Assembly: GCA_036346205.1 (NCBI GenBank)
Contig: JARFJB010001172.1
Span: 503,501 to 567,500, forward strand
Reading direction: 5' to 3'
DNA from: Vesta saturnalis
Lineage: Eukaryota > Arthropoda > Insecta > Coleoptera > Lampyridae
Length of the DNA stretch: 64,000 bases
Part shown: in pieces, positions 1-12,392 of the stretch
How positions within the stretch are numbered: position 1 is the first letter of the stretch
How the letters are laid out: the number at the start of each line of letters is the position of its first letter
Notes under the pieces: model-generated
Databases searched by the model: none
Told to the model about the DNA's origin: nothing
The model's input: only the letters and a program-made list of their open reading frames with translations
Program-made: the position numbers and the translations under genes

Positions 1-426
1 CTTCCTTTAAGAAGTTGTTTAGCTTGAACTTTCTCATGGGCGGATGTGAGAGCTGGATGTTCCTCTTAAATTGTATTTAGTTAAACGAAATATAACAATG
101 ACAATTTCAATCTTACTATTGGAGTACATCTCGTACATAATGTTGCGAATGGAGGTAATATTCAACGAACTTACATCCAACACTTTGTTACTACGATGGC
201 GTTTTTTTGGGAGATGATGTTGTGAAATTTGGCTAACTGTTCCAGTGCTAAGTTTCAATGCGCTGGAATAAATCAGTTTTCATTTTATGCAATTTCATCA
301 CAAGCTAATAAGGGAAGAAAGCGGCCACCATTGTCACGTACTCTTTCGAAGTACCTACTCGATTAAATGTGATACAAGTTCTTTTGCGTAACTGTGTAAC
401 GGCTTCGGCATTTCACAATTAAATAT

Positions 427-527
<101 letters not shown>

Positions 528-598
528 CATAACAGTTAAAGGAAAATAAAAATTATGAATTTAGTACCCCTGGAGTAGTTTAGTTACGAGACACTTAA

Positions 599-808
599 TA
601 AAGCAAATTATTCCATTGTTGCGCATAATCAAAAGTAAAAAAATGAAAATTAAATCTACCGTAACCTAGGATACCGTAGATTTATATGATCAAATAAAAA
701 ATGGAAATAAATATAGGTTACCCGAGATTTAATTTCCCTTTTCTTACTCTTTTTATTGAAATAATTTGCTTACTGCGCATGATCAAATAAAGGAATATTT
801 TGCTTTAT
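599..808. mobile_element. Short MITE flanked by TTAA
   Basis: About 210 bp with imperfect inverted ends. The left end reads taaagcaaattattcc and the right end, reverse-complemented, ataaagcaaaatattcc. Inner arms share an attaaatct...gtaacct motif. TTAA lies directly outside both ends (595-598 and 809-812), the target used by piggyBac-type transposases. There is no coding capacity. I infer a non-autonomous piggyBac-type MITE; the inner arms are diverged. Confidence 0.6.
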
Positions 809-812
809 TTAA

Positions 813-2412
813 CGTCTGGTGTTTAGTTTCACTGAGTTAACCTCATTGTATTGTTTCGTACGAAGTCCAATGTCAAAATATTATTAATATTACAATTGCA
901 TTGTGATGATTATTTTGTAAAATGGATACACTTCTTAATGTGGTTTTAAAGTATAGAGCACATATATACTTTATAGGTAGTAGTAACAACACTTAATTGG
1001 TAGTTCCAGCCGATTTGTTCTATTAATCTAGCATCCATGTCAATTTGTAGGTGAATGTATGCAACCATGTATTGATATTGTTATTTAAAGAAACTTTTAG
1101 ACACCATTTAAGAACATACTGTCACTCTTCACTAAATTATAACTTTCATTTTAGAAAAGTGAAGGAAATAAAGAAACATCGGAAATACCGTTTATAGATG
1201 GTGCAAGAGATTTGATACATTCTACATTTAGTAGATTGCTAATTCAGTGAATTAATGATAGTTTGTACCATTTGACAATTGTCTCTCAAATATAAAAGAT
1301 AAATTTATTATATTTAATAATGCACTTTAAACTTTCCGTTGCAGTTGAAGGCATGTTTATTTAGTACGTAAAGAATAAGTTATTAGATAATAATTTTGAA
1401 AATTATTTAATTTAGCAATATATTGTATCAATATTTATCTATAAAGTTTAAACCAGATATTGAACAATATAACACCTACAGCTTATGACCAATTATTTTG
1501 AAAACAATGAAAATAAACATCTACCTACTTTTGATGCATTAATTACTTATGTTATTCTTTATGCATTAGTTCTGTAACTTTTAGTTATATTAATTGAAAT
1601 AAAACTAACTAGTAATATCTTAATAATTTCATAAATGAGGTAGGTACGACATTCACAGCATGTATTATCGAAGACATTAAACATATTTTTAATTATAATG
1701 TAACCAGATAATCATTACATTTAGGTTATTTTAACTTGTGGTATTATTTCCACCAACATTTTAATCGATGCAGGTGGTAATCTGCTGACTGAAGTCATAA
1801 AATGTAGTAGACAGTTGAATTGACAATTCTGAGTTAAGTAAAGCTTCAACTGCCACTACAATTTAGTACATAGAATATATTGAAAGCCGTGTGCGAATAC
1901 TACTCTATTCATGTCCTAGTCGAAGGTCTAAGTCATTTACTTCAGTGTTAAATAGTCCATTATTGTAAACTGAAAAATTTTTAATAAATTTCAAGTTTTG
2001 AAATATAAAAATGTATACCACCTTTAAATTAGTTTGTAGTACATTTACGTTTATTATTACTTTAGAGCAATAACTTGTGTTAATAAAATAAAATTTCATT
2101 CCATCGTTACCCATCCAAAAGTGAGGTTAATTTGTTAATTACAATATAACTAATTAAACCAGTGGCGTCCACCAGTTCTATTTATTTTAGTTCAAATTTT
2201 TCTAACTTTTAAAGTGGTAATTGAAATAAGCCATACAATCCTATAATACATTTATACAATAATTTATTTCTATAGGATCGTTCATTACAATATTAGGTAC
2301 GTGTATAAAACGTTCAAAGGTTTATAAGAGTTTAATGAAAGGTAGTTAAGTATTACTCATACGTCACTGTTGTTATACCCTATAGGAGTAGAAATAGCAT
2401 AGTACACAACTC
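813..2412. other. Intergenic, no gene seen
   Basis: AT-rich sequence. I see no convincing reading frame, RNA gene or repeat here; the open frames present are short and of low complexity. Confidence 0.6.
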
Positions 2413-2508
2413 GGGTGGTAATGCCTATTATGCACTCGTGTAAACTACGGCTCTTGCTCCCTCGTGATCGTAATAGTACACTTGTGCGTAATAGGCTACT
2501 TGCCACCC
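2413..2508. repeat. Short inverted repeat (MITE-like)
   Basis: Arms of about 31 bp (gggtggtaatgcctattatg..., and the reverse complement of ...cgtaataggctacttgccaccc) flank a 30-bp spacer. The structure would fold into a hairpin. It could be the core of a small MITE, but I found no clear target duplication. Confidence 0.5.
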
Positions 2509-3850
2509 TTATTATACTATTTTGTAATTTGCTTCCATTTTGATTCTTCAATAGATATATTACGAAACGCTGTGTCAGCATATCTGATGTCATTATAGCC
2601 ATTAATTCACGGAAAATTTTACGAAAATTTTTAAGTTGGAATTGTGTCGTGTATGTCACTTTTACAAAATGTGTCAAAAACAGGATGTGTCCAGGAAAAC
2701 TTTGATGTGAGCAAATTCGCGCCCGTATTTTTGGCAATTTCACGTATTTCAGGGGGCGTGTACATGCAAGATTATCCTGACTATTCAATTCACCCTCTCC
2801 ATGTCAACTATCAACCAATTACAATTTAGTATTTTTTATATTTGGACCAATCAGAGCACAATTGTGAAAAAAATCCGCTAGCGGAATATTCCCGACAATT
2901 ATTTTCTCTTCCTATGAAATATAATTGTCTTCCGGTAAAATGTCAAATTGACATAAACTTTGACGTTTATTTTGTTCGTCAAAGTAATCCAGACACAGAC
3001 TACCATCGAAACCACTATATAACCTGCAACTTGTTCTAAATTAAATCTAATTAATTAATTCATGACTTGTCAACTGACCGACAATTTTGTTTGTTGAATA
3101 GGATTTTAAATACCACTCGTGGCCGACGAATTGCATAGATTTTGGTCAAAGTGCTTATTCGTGTTTATTGCTTCAAAATTGGAGCGCTGACGCACTCGAC
3201 CAATTTATATCGAAGTAATAAATACTCATACACTTCGTCAAAAATTTTCGGCAATTCATCGGCCAGTTAAGGTATTGTACCTATATGATTATATTCCATT
3301 TTCGTGTTTTGTGACAGAATTTGGATAAAACAATAGACTAGATCAAATTGTCACGTTTAAAATCAAGATTTTACCAACCGCCACAAATTAAGTAAAGTAA
3401 AATTTTTTGTTTAAAAACGGCATAAAAAGGACAAATTACAAAAATAGAAAAACGACCTTGAAGGATTCATTCTTTAAAAAACTCGTGCCTACACACTTGT
3501 TTTTCTAAACTTGAATATGTGCTTCAAGACTGGTCATATGAAACTTTTTTTTAAATACTATAAAAAATTACTATTACAATTATTTCATTTTTTTTAACTT
3601 CCACTTCGAAGGTTGGAAGGTCGTGTGTTGTTCCACACCACATATTTTTAAATGCCTGTAACTTTTTTCTAGTTCTGGTTAGGGGACTCGAGCCCCAGTG
3701 CCCTGTAGGATATGCCGCCACTGAGTAATTCTAAGTGTGAATTTTATTTTCACGTTGCAGTTTGTCATTGCCATTAAAAGTATATACCTATTGGTCGTGG
3801 TTCATAAACCAAACATTTTAGGAAGTATAATTTGAAATAACCATATAATA
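2509..3850. other. Upstream region of KRR1
   Basis: No gene is recognised. Bases 3590-3654 are closely similar to 12178-12240 inside a mariner-like element (shared core ggttggaaggtcgtgtg followed by gttccacacca), so a transposon-derived piece lies about 200 bp before the KRR1 start. The KRR1 promoter and 5' UTR must lie here, but no core promoter motif is clear. Confidence 0.5.
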
Positions 3851-4928
3851 ATGTCTGATAACGAAGAAGAGGAAGAAACTAACACAGCTCCCGTAGAAAA
3901 TGCATGGAAAATGAAAATACCAGAATTCAAACCTGAACATAACCCTCATGGCTTATTAGAAGAAAGTTCATTTGCAACATTATTTCCACAATATAGAGAA
4001 CAATATTTGCGCCAAGTATGGCCATTAGTAGAAAAAACTCTAAATGAATATTTTGTTAAAGCTGAATTAGATTTAGTAGAAGGAAGTATGTCTGTAAAAA
4101 CAACACGAAAAACTTGGGATCCATATGTAATTATTAAAGCCAGAGATATGATTAAACTGATGTCTAGAAGTGTACCGTTTGAACAAGCTAAAAGAGTGTT
4201 AGAAGATGAGGTTGGTTGTGACATTATTAAAATAGGTAAAATAACCTCAAATAAAGAAAAGTTTTTAAAACGTCGGCAAAGGTTAATCGGGCCTAATGGC
4301 TGTACATTAAAATCAATTGAACTTTTAACTAACTGTTATGTACTAGTGCAAGGCCAGACAGTATCAGCGTTAGGACCGTATAAAGGTTTACAGCAAGTTA
4401 GAAGAATTGTTGAAGATACTATGAGAAATATTCATCCTATTTATAACGTTAAAGCATTAATGATAAAAAGAGAATTGGCGAGAGATCCTAAATTGAAAAA
4501 TGAAAATTGGGAAAGATTTTTACCCAAATTTGTTAATCAAAACATAAATAAACGAAAACAACCAAGGAAAAAGCGAGAGAAGAAGCCTTACACACCTTTC
4601 CCACCTCCTCAAACTGAAAGCAAGGTAATGTTACTCTATGTGATATTACTACTTTTTAATTCTTGTATCTATAGGTGGATAAACTATTGGCTAGTGGTGA
4701 ATATTTCTTAAATGCTCAACAAAGAAGAACCAAACAGCAGAAAGAAAGAACTGATAAGCAAATAGAAGCAACTAAACGAAGGGAAGAAAAAGAAAACAAG
4801 CTTTTATACCTCCTGAAGAAGCACCATCTAATAGTAAATTGACCACATCCACTCAATCAGTTGATTTGGATATGTTAAAGGCTAAGATTAAAAAGGCTCA
4901 GAGAGGAAAGTTGAATTTTAAAAAATAA
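3851..4928 (+). CDS. KRR1: KRR1 small subunit processome component (pre-rRNA processing, KH domain)
   Basis: A nucleolar protein of the 90S/small-subunit processome, needed for 18S rRNA maturation and 40S assembly. Exon 1 (3851-4624) encodes an acidic N-terminus, then the family core (WKMKIPEFKPEHNPHGLLEE, TRKTWDPYVIIKARDMIKL), the KH region around RLIGPNGCTLKSIELLTNCY, and a basic tail KRKQPRKKREKKPYTPFPPP. An intron at 4625-4674 (GT-AG, phase 0) leads to exon 2, starting VDKLLASGEYFLNAQQRR. After codon 42 of exon 2 (near 4800) the frame shifts by one missing base. The true C-terminus then continues from AFIPPEEAPSNS in the other frame to the TAA at 4926-4928. The start ATG is followed by the acidic stretch typical of the family. 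Identity is firm. The shift is either an assembly error or a real truncating mutation. Confidence 0.93.
4625..4674 (+). other. KRR1: KRR1 intron (50 nt)
   Basis: A GTAATG donor follows AGCAAG and a TATAG acceptor precedes GTGGAT. Removing it keeps phase 0 and joins two conserved blocks. The size matches the 46-56 nt introns of the ABCG gene in this window. Confidence 0.9.
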
Positions 4929-5802
4929 TTTTTTGTACATTCTATTTTTGGTACATATTTTAAATGAAAGTTAATACAGTTTTTTTAATTGGTTCATAGT
5001 TTTTTGTTTTATGGCCATTTTCATCAAATATACTAATAAAATTAGCCCTCCTACGTAAAATTCTGTGTTGTCAACGATTTATTCGCAAAACAAGGCGAAA
5101 GAAAATACCTACACTATAAAAATGCACTTGAATCGCATTTCCTTAAAATATCGGGTTTCTGCTTCGCTTGTGTTTCTTTTAAAAACACAAGTACCTGTCC
5201 TAACAAGACATTATCTTTAAGGACAGGTCAAACAACCCTGTTAGTAGAGAGACTCGACCCTGGAAAATTTATGGTTTCTATTCTTTATTAGGTAATCTGC
5301 GATAAAATACTTGCTTAATATATCGATGTATTTAATATATGCATCTATCGATGTATCGTTGCCATCCCTATTTATATCGCAGTGATAAATCTCGGCACGC
5401 AGAACGTTTTTATTTTATAACGCCGTTAGCACCTTATACTTAATTGCTCATAGATATATCGCTACTTATGTATGTTTTTAATGCAAAAAGAGCTTACTCG
5501 TCAAATGCTGGAACGGGAGATCAGATTTTGCAAATTAGTAGTAGTTCGTTCCCACGTTGGTCTGTGAGATTCTGAACATGTTAGGATCGACGTAGATTTT
5601 TTAACCGAACGGTAATGAATAGTGGTTGATGTGGTACGAATCTTGGTGAGTGTTTCACAAAAGAAGAAAGTAAGAACTAAGTACAAAACTGAGTTGCCTA
5701 TTATAGTTAGTTATTTGTGAATTGTGAATTGAAGGTAAGAATTTATGATATTTTTAGGTCCATTTTATTTATTTCATATTAGTTTTAGTTCTTTTATTAT
5801 CA
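4929..5802. other. Intergenic, no gene seen
   Basis: This holds the 3' flank of KRR1 (no canonical AATAAA close after the stop) and the upstream flank of the hAT-like remnant. No gene or clear repeat boundary was found. Confidence 0.5.
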
Positions 5803-7786
5803 ATGGGTCCCTGCAAATTAAAATTAACTTGGCTTGAGGAAAAAGATGTTAATAAAAATTTAATAAAATCTTGGGCAAAACCTCACAACGACAATAAAAA
5901 TATATATTGTGTTTGTGAGAAAGTAATTATTGTGGATAGAGGAATCTGTGCAATTAACCAGCATGTACGTGGTGTGGTATATAAAGAAAATATAAAACGA
6001 AATGTAATTCTTCACAATTACGATTAAGCGAATCTAACAAATGTGTAACAATTTTTAATTCGCGACAACAGGCAACAAAAGCAGAACTACTTTGGACCTG
6101 AAGGATCGTTAGCCGAAATCAATCCGCTAGTGGATTAAAAGAGTTTCTGAATAACATATATGCAACAAATTGTGAATGGATGGTGTAGTTTACACTAGGA
6201 CCAAAGAAAGTCTCCTATTATGTTAATTACGCCCTGGCGCCATATTTTTTAAATCAATTGGTTGATGATGTTAAAGGTAAGTTATGAATTAATATTGTTA
6301 AACGGTGAATTAACACATTTTTTTTTAAGGTTATTATTCACTCTTATATGACAAGACAACAAATAAAGCATCACAAAAAGAGCTGCAAATAAAAATTTTG
6401 TTTTGGTCTGATTTAAAAAATGAAGTAATGTCGAGACACTTGCAAAGTTTTTTTATACAACATGCAACGGCTAAGGATATCGTTAACTACATTAATAATG
6501 CTATTACAAATTGTAAATTAAATATTAATAATTTAATTATGCTGGGCAGTGATGGACCTAATGTAAATAAAAAGGTGTTGAGAACATTTAGTGATGAATT
6601 GATTATGAAGAGAGGTGTTGGTTTAGTTGACATTGGAAGCTGCAATTTACATATTATAAATAATGCTTTCTTAAAAGTTCTTGACGTGTTTGGTGTTGAT
6701 GTTGTTGATTTAGTTGTAGCTGTTAAGTACTTCTTTAAAGATAGACCATCTAGATTAAGTGATTGTGAGGAATGTCAAAAGAAAGTTAAAGTTCCAAGGA
6801 ATCGCTTTATAAAACATGTTGCTACTGGTGGTTAACTTTAGAACCTGCAGCAAATAGGATCATAGAACAGCTGCCAGCCATGAAAGAGTATTTCTTAAAG
6901 TACATACCAACCAAATGTGCATATTTAGAAAAACAAATTCTTATAAAACCTAAAAACATTTTGAATAAAAATACGATGTTAGTGCAGCTAATGTTTGTGG
7001 TACAGAGTGCTCAAATTTTACAAACTTCACCAAACTCTTTCAAAGCGATCGTCCTTTGATACATATGATGTACGATGAAATTAAATATTTATTGTTAAAT
7101 TTAGGTATAAGAATTTTTAGACCAAATATTATTGAACTTTTAAACGAGGACAAATTTTCTGCCGATCTCGGTAATAATGTAAATAATTTAATTCCTTTAC
7201 AAAATGGGAAAGATATCTATGGTTCAAACATTGAAAACAAATTAAACTTATTAACCCATCCTGAGCAAGAGAAGTTAATTTTTGCCACTAAAGCAAGAGA
7301 ACATTACCTATCTGCTTTTTTGCATGTCTTGAAAAAGATACCTATCTCAACCTCAGAAAAATAATAAAGGTAATTTTGAGTTTATCTCATGGAAATGCTG
7401 ATGTAGAAAGAGGATTTTCAGCTTCTTCGAAGATACTGACTCAAGACAGAAATTCTTTGCAAGAAAAATCTTTAAATTCTCTGCTTCTTATTGCTGATGC
7501 CATAAAATATTTATATCATGGTAAAGTTGAAAATGTTCAAATATCAGAAGAACTGTATTCGCTTGCAAAACATGCAAATGCTTCTTACAAAAGTTTTTTG
7601 GAAGAATGTAGAAAAAAAGAAAAACAAAATGATGTTACCAAAGCTAATGTAGCACAGGGTCTAATTCAAGCAGCGTTCAATTTGAAAGTACAGCAAAACA
7701 CAATTAAAAAAAGAGTCGATAAAAGAAAATCTGATTTATTACATTATTTTTCGAAAAAAAGCAAACTAGGTGTCAGTGATAAATGA
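5803..7786 (+). pseudogene. hAT-like (DUF4371/ZMYM-type) transposase, decayed
   Basis: Fragments in order look like one hAT-superfamily transposase. At 5803-6027 a BED-like finger starts (IYCVCEK...GICAINQHVRG) with its last His replaced. A likely intron runs 6277-6329 (GTAAGT ... TTTTTTAAG). At 6330-6835 an RNase-H-like segment reads YYSLLYDKTTNKASQKE, LGSDGPNVNKK and RNRFIKHV. At 7056-7364 and 7376-7786 the C-terminal part carries NADVERGFSASSKILTQDRN, the hAT dimerisation signature. Frameshifts and stops separate the blocks, so no intact protein is made. I could not assign the terminal inverted repeats. A domesticated gene is less likely because of the breaks. Confidence 0.75.
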
Positions 7787-8218
7787 TATAAAAATGTATT
7801 CCTTGCTGTAATGTACTTTTAAAGATTTAGTAAACGTTCTAGAGTATATAGTGTGTTTTGTTTCATTTAATTAATAACGGTTCACTATAATTATCGAACA
7901 GATCTGTTTTTTTACTACATATTCGAATGTAAAAGTCACTAATTAGTACGTAGTTTTGTAAATATTAGTCATTATTTACATATTTTTTGCTGTACTTTTG
8001 GCTACTGGCCCTGTACTGTGACTAATGACAGACAAGCAAGCTGGTGAACCTAAACATTGTAAATTCTTGAGTATCTTACGTGCACTGAAGAGTGATTTTT
8101 TGAAATTTTATGGCTAAAGGAGTGGTAAAGTTTGTATGGAGAGGTCTCTAGAATTACAAAGCTAACAAACTTGTAATTTGGCTGTTACACTCCTTATGGT
8201 TTGTAATTAAAAATTAAC
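7787..8218. other. No gene seen
   Basis: AT-rich spacer between the hAT-like remnant and the LINE ORF1 fragment. No feature recognised. Confidence 0.5.
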
Positions 8219-8690
8219 ATGCCAATATTAAAGAATTGTGGTTTTTGCGATAAGTGTATAAATGTTGATAAAGAGCTCTTATGTGTGTGTGATAAATGTC
8301 GCATTGTTTACCATGCCCCCTACTGTCTTTCTCGGATGGAGATACAAATGTTAACATTGAAAATAACGTCAACTAATCAGTGCACTACTGATTCTAATCA
8401 AGTATCTGAACTTAAGATCTACAATTAGAGGTTTCTGAATTAAAATTAGAATTGGTTCTACTAAGTGTGATTAGTTATCCTCCGGTGCTATCGAATTAAT
8501 GAAATTTCAGAAAGAAATAAACCAGCGTCACATGTCACTATATATAATGTAAAAGAAGATCAATCTGGTGCCAACTCACATAAGATTAAGATATCTGACA
8601 TAGTAAATATGCTAGGTATTGTTGATGCGTCAAAAATAAAATTCTATATTATGATAATACGAGATCTTTATATTTTGAACAAATCACCAA
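8219..8690 (+). pseudogene. Non-LTR retrotransposon ORF1 fragment with PHD-like finger
   Basis: The first frame (8219-8428) has Cys/His spacing like a PHD finger (CGFCDKCINVDKELLCVCDKC, then HAPYC). After a frameshift the sequence reads NVKEDQSGANSHKIKISDIV and NMLGIVDASKIKFY, resembling the RNA-binding part of ORF1 proteins in CR1/Jockey-type LINEs. No reverse transcriptase follows, because a mariner-like element begins at 8896. Assignment to a specific clade is inference. Confidence 0.5.
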
Positions 8691-9298
8691 GTGCACAATC
8701 TATAAAATACTTATGACTTTCTGTCTTTAGTAGGCTCTATTTCAGGTGCTGCCACGACCAGGTTAACCTTATCTGTCGAATTCTGTCCACTTTTAATAAA
8801 GTTATTTGAAGAAATACTCTCTCTGTTGTCATTTAGTGGTTTCTTTCAACAGTGAAAAACAAGATTTGGAAGTGTGTTTGCATTATGGTATTATACAGGG
8901 TTTCTCAATGAAAAATTGCCCCCACAATCAGAAAACCCAAAATATTTCTAAATTCGCCGAGATCCGTCGATTTTTGTTCTTGGGGGGAGCTTTTTGTACA
9001 GTCAAGCCAACTCGATATGTCCATCCTCCCCCACCCCTAACAACCCCAACATTAAAATTTCAAATGCAACTTCCCCACTTGTGACACATCATTTTAAAGC
9101 CCTTTTTCATTGTGAATACACTGATGCATCATTTTTGGAAATCGCTTGAGATGACAGATTCAAGTATTACCTTCCAACCTACATACGTAGGTAGGTATAA
9201 GAACAAAAATACCTACATACTTAAAATTCTTTATTTAATCTTGTTCTCATTTGGCTTAAAGCTGATTAGATTTTGGGGTTTAATAGGGATAGTTTTGG

Positions 9299-9488
<190 letters not shown>

Positions 9489-9597
9489 TTAAAATAACAA
9501 CGAAATTGATTCATGTTCATAACGAATGAACAAAGGACGTTTCCGAATCAATGTACGTTAACCAAGTTTCAAAGAAAAAATGTCTTAGTTAAATATA

Positions 9598-9606
9598 ATT
9601 ATATAT

Positions 9607-9654
<48 letters not shown>
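9598..9654. repeat. (TA)n array abutting the inner element
   Basis: The array ends exactly at the TA before CAGGGTGTATT, the left terminus of the inner mariner-like element. It is probably an expanded TA target site. Confidence 0.95.
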
Positions 9655-9657
<3 letters not shown>

Positions 9658-11553
9658 GGTGTATTTTAAAATCACCGACAAACGAAATCTGGAGATTCTA
9701 TGATTCAAAATAAGACAAAAATGATCATAAACGCTTTTCCGAAAATGCTTCCTAACCGAGATACAGGTTGATTAAAAATACTTTTTAAGATTCCTCAAAA
9801 ACTACAAAAGATATTACATTGAGATTTGGTACACCTAAGTGTCTAATTAAATGCAATTAATCAGGTGAGTTTGAGTCAACTGACTCCATCCAGTGGCGTA
9901 GAATATTTTAAGTTCAGTTTAAGTAAGAAAAACGCACGCTCCTGGTTTTTTTGAAGAAATATTTGTTTGATAGATTCAACATTTAATTCTGCAAATAAAA
10001 TCATACTTAGTATTTTTTCGATTCGGCACCCCGTTTTTGAAATATTTTGCATCAACATTATTAAAGAGATATTGAAGGAATCAAAAACAAAATAATAATT
10101 ATTTTTGTACATATTGTTCAAAATGTCCTTCCTTTTGAATGCAAGCTTGTATTCTTCTTAGCAAATGAAACCTAACACGCTGAAAAATTTGTGGCATAGC
10201 CCTAATCTCATCGCATGCCATCTGTATGCGATACCAATGTTGCCTCGATTATCAATTTGAACAGAATAGACACGAGTTTTCAGATACCCCCACACAAAAA
10301 AATCCTATGGGTTTAAATCTGGCGATCATGCCGGCCACCGTACTTCACTTCCTCGTCAAATCCAGCGTCCAGGGAACCATGCATTTCAAAATCTCTGACG
10401 TTTCGTGTAGAATGTGGTGGTGCACCATCATGTTCATTCTAACATCTAAGGGTACGTCATCAAACAATTCTGGCAAATCTTCTCTCAAAAAATTTAAATA
10501 GAATTCGGCAGTAAGTCTTTGAGGAAAACGGATAGGTCCGATTAGGTAATCGTCTAGGATACCTATCCAAATATTTTCGCTACATGTATGTTGGTGTGCT
10601 GCAACTACAGTTGGATGCTGATTTTCATCTAACCATTTGTGGGAATTATGCAAGTTTATTATTCCATTTCGGGAAAACATACACTCATCAGTGGTCAATA
10701 AGTTGCTATGCGACACACCAAATTATAAACCTAACTCACGCGTACTTATTGATGAATTTTCATAAACTCTATTTAAAATTTGTTCCTCAACTGGTACACG
10801 AGCATTTCGTCCGAAATTTTTCTTTCCTTTTAAACTTCCATGCTCTAACAAGTTACGATGAACGGTTCTAAACGTAGTATGATGTGGATGTCTTCTATTT
10901 GGAAATATTTGTTCATAAAGTCGAGCAGCTGCACGAGCATTGCAATTAGTATTACCATAACATAAATACATATCAACCAGTTCTCGTTTGGAATAATTCA
11001 TTTTTTCACAGTAATTAGACACAAACAATGAATTACAAAACACGCGTAAATGCAATTATTTTAGCAAATATAAGATACGTAACTGTCAAATGCAAAGCAA
11101 TCTCTGATTTATTTAATTTGGTTATTGCTGAATAATGTAGTCGTTTATGTAAAATATTTCAAAAATGGGTGCCGAATCGAAAAAATATTAAGTATGATTT
11201 TATTTGCAGAATTAAATGTTGAATTTAACAAAAAATATTTCTTCAAAAAAAGCAGCGACGTGCGTTTTTTTTACTTAAAGTGATTAACTTAACATATTCT
11301 ACGCCACTGGATGGAGCCAGTTGACTCAAACTCACCTGACTAATTGTACTTAATTAGACATTTAGGTGTACCAAATCTCAGTGTAATATCTCTAGTAGTT
11401 TTTAAGGAATCTTAAAAAATTGTTGAAAAAATTATTTTTTAATCAACCTGTATCTCGGTTAGGAAGCATTTTCGGAAAAGCGTTGATGATAATTTTTGTC
11501 TTATTTTGAATCATAGAATCTCCAGTTTTCGTTTGTCGGTGATTTTAAAATAC

Positions 11554-11558
<5 letters not shown>
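9655..11558 (-). mobile_element. Mariner-like element with ~400-bp TIRs (inner)
   Basis: It begins CAGGGTGTATTTTAAAATC and ends in the reverse complement ...TTTTAAAATACACCCT, with TA arrays on both sides. The arms (9655 to about 10060 and about 11148-11558) are inverted copies over roughly 400 bp, much longer than classic mariner TIRs. The minus strand encodes a broken transposase (10226-11001). Confidence 0.88.
10226..11001 (-). pseudogene. Transposase of inner mariner-like element, broken
   Basis: A helix-turn-helix start (NYSKRELVDMYLCYGNTNCN, then AARLYEQIFPNRRHPHHTTF) of the DUF4817 kind is followed, with a missing segment of some tens of residues, by the catalytic domain: LLTTDECMFSRNGIINLHNS (first Asp), LIGPIRFPQRLTAEFYLNFL, and the third-Asp region SPDLNP near 10300 flanked by two stops. 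The second Asp motif, usually HDGAPPH-like, is degraded to HHILHE. It is inactive. Confidence 0.8.

Positions 11559-11617
<59 letters not shown>
11559..11617. repeat. (TA)n array abutting the inner element
   Basis: About 58 bp of TA starts immediately after ACACCCT, the right terminus of the inner element. The terminal G is lost into the array. Confidence 0.95.
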
Positions 11618-11621
<4 letters not shown>

Positions 11622-12392
11622 AAACATATCAATTAATTATGTTCTATGCAATTTTTTGATATAACACGTAATTTAACGGCAAAAAATTCCTAAGGTAGAA
11701 TTTAAGTGTTACTTCAATGTTTTTCATTATCTGAATAACGATTAATTTTATAAGAAAAAGTGTAACGTATTTTTAAAAGAAAATTTAATTTTGCATACAT
11801 TTTCTTTACAAAGTTTTTTAATGTAAAGCGTAATAAATGTAAAAATTAAATAAATATTATTGAAAATGCTGAAGTATTATCGATATTTTTATAAAAACCG
11901 GCGACTTTGAAATTTTTTTTACGTTAACGTGTGTTTATGTCTATGAATCTCTCTGACCACAGAACACTTTGTGCTATCTGACATAAAGTTTTAAATGTCT
12001 GGCAGATTACTGTTTTGTTTTTACAGTGTTGCCTATTTTCATTATGAACATATAAAAAGTTAGCATCTAGATGTCTGTTAACATCTGTCTCCCATGAAGT
12101 TTTAAACGATTATTAGCTTCTTATAAAAGATGTTGCATAGCTGTCCTAAAAAAAATGTTACTATAACTATTTGATTTCTTTTAATTTCCATTTTGTAGGT
12201 TGGAAGGTCGTGTGGTGTTCCACACCAGATATTTTTTAATGATGTGTCGATCAGTCAGAAATAAAAAAGCTGACGCAAAACAAATAAAAGTTCATACGAA
12301 TTCAAACAGTATCTCTTTAAAATAACAAAACGCTTGTGACCACGGCACCGTTAGTTTCAGCCTGTTGTTGAAAGTGTAAACGTGTTTTTGAA

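Noticed and set aside
34..258. Minus-strand 74-residue frame at the window edge
   Set aside because: No similarity recognised and composition is not protein-like; there is no support beyond being open.
5381..7783. cagtgataaat at 5385 and 7773 as hAT terminal repeats
   Set aside because: The two occurrences are in the same orientation, so they are not inverted repeats, and no 8-bp duplication accompanies them.
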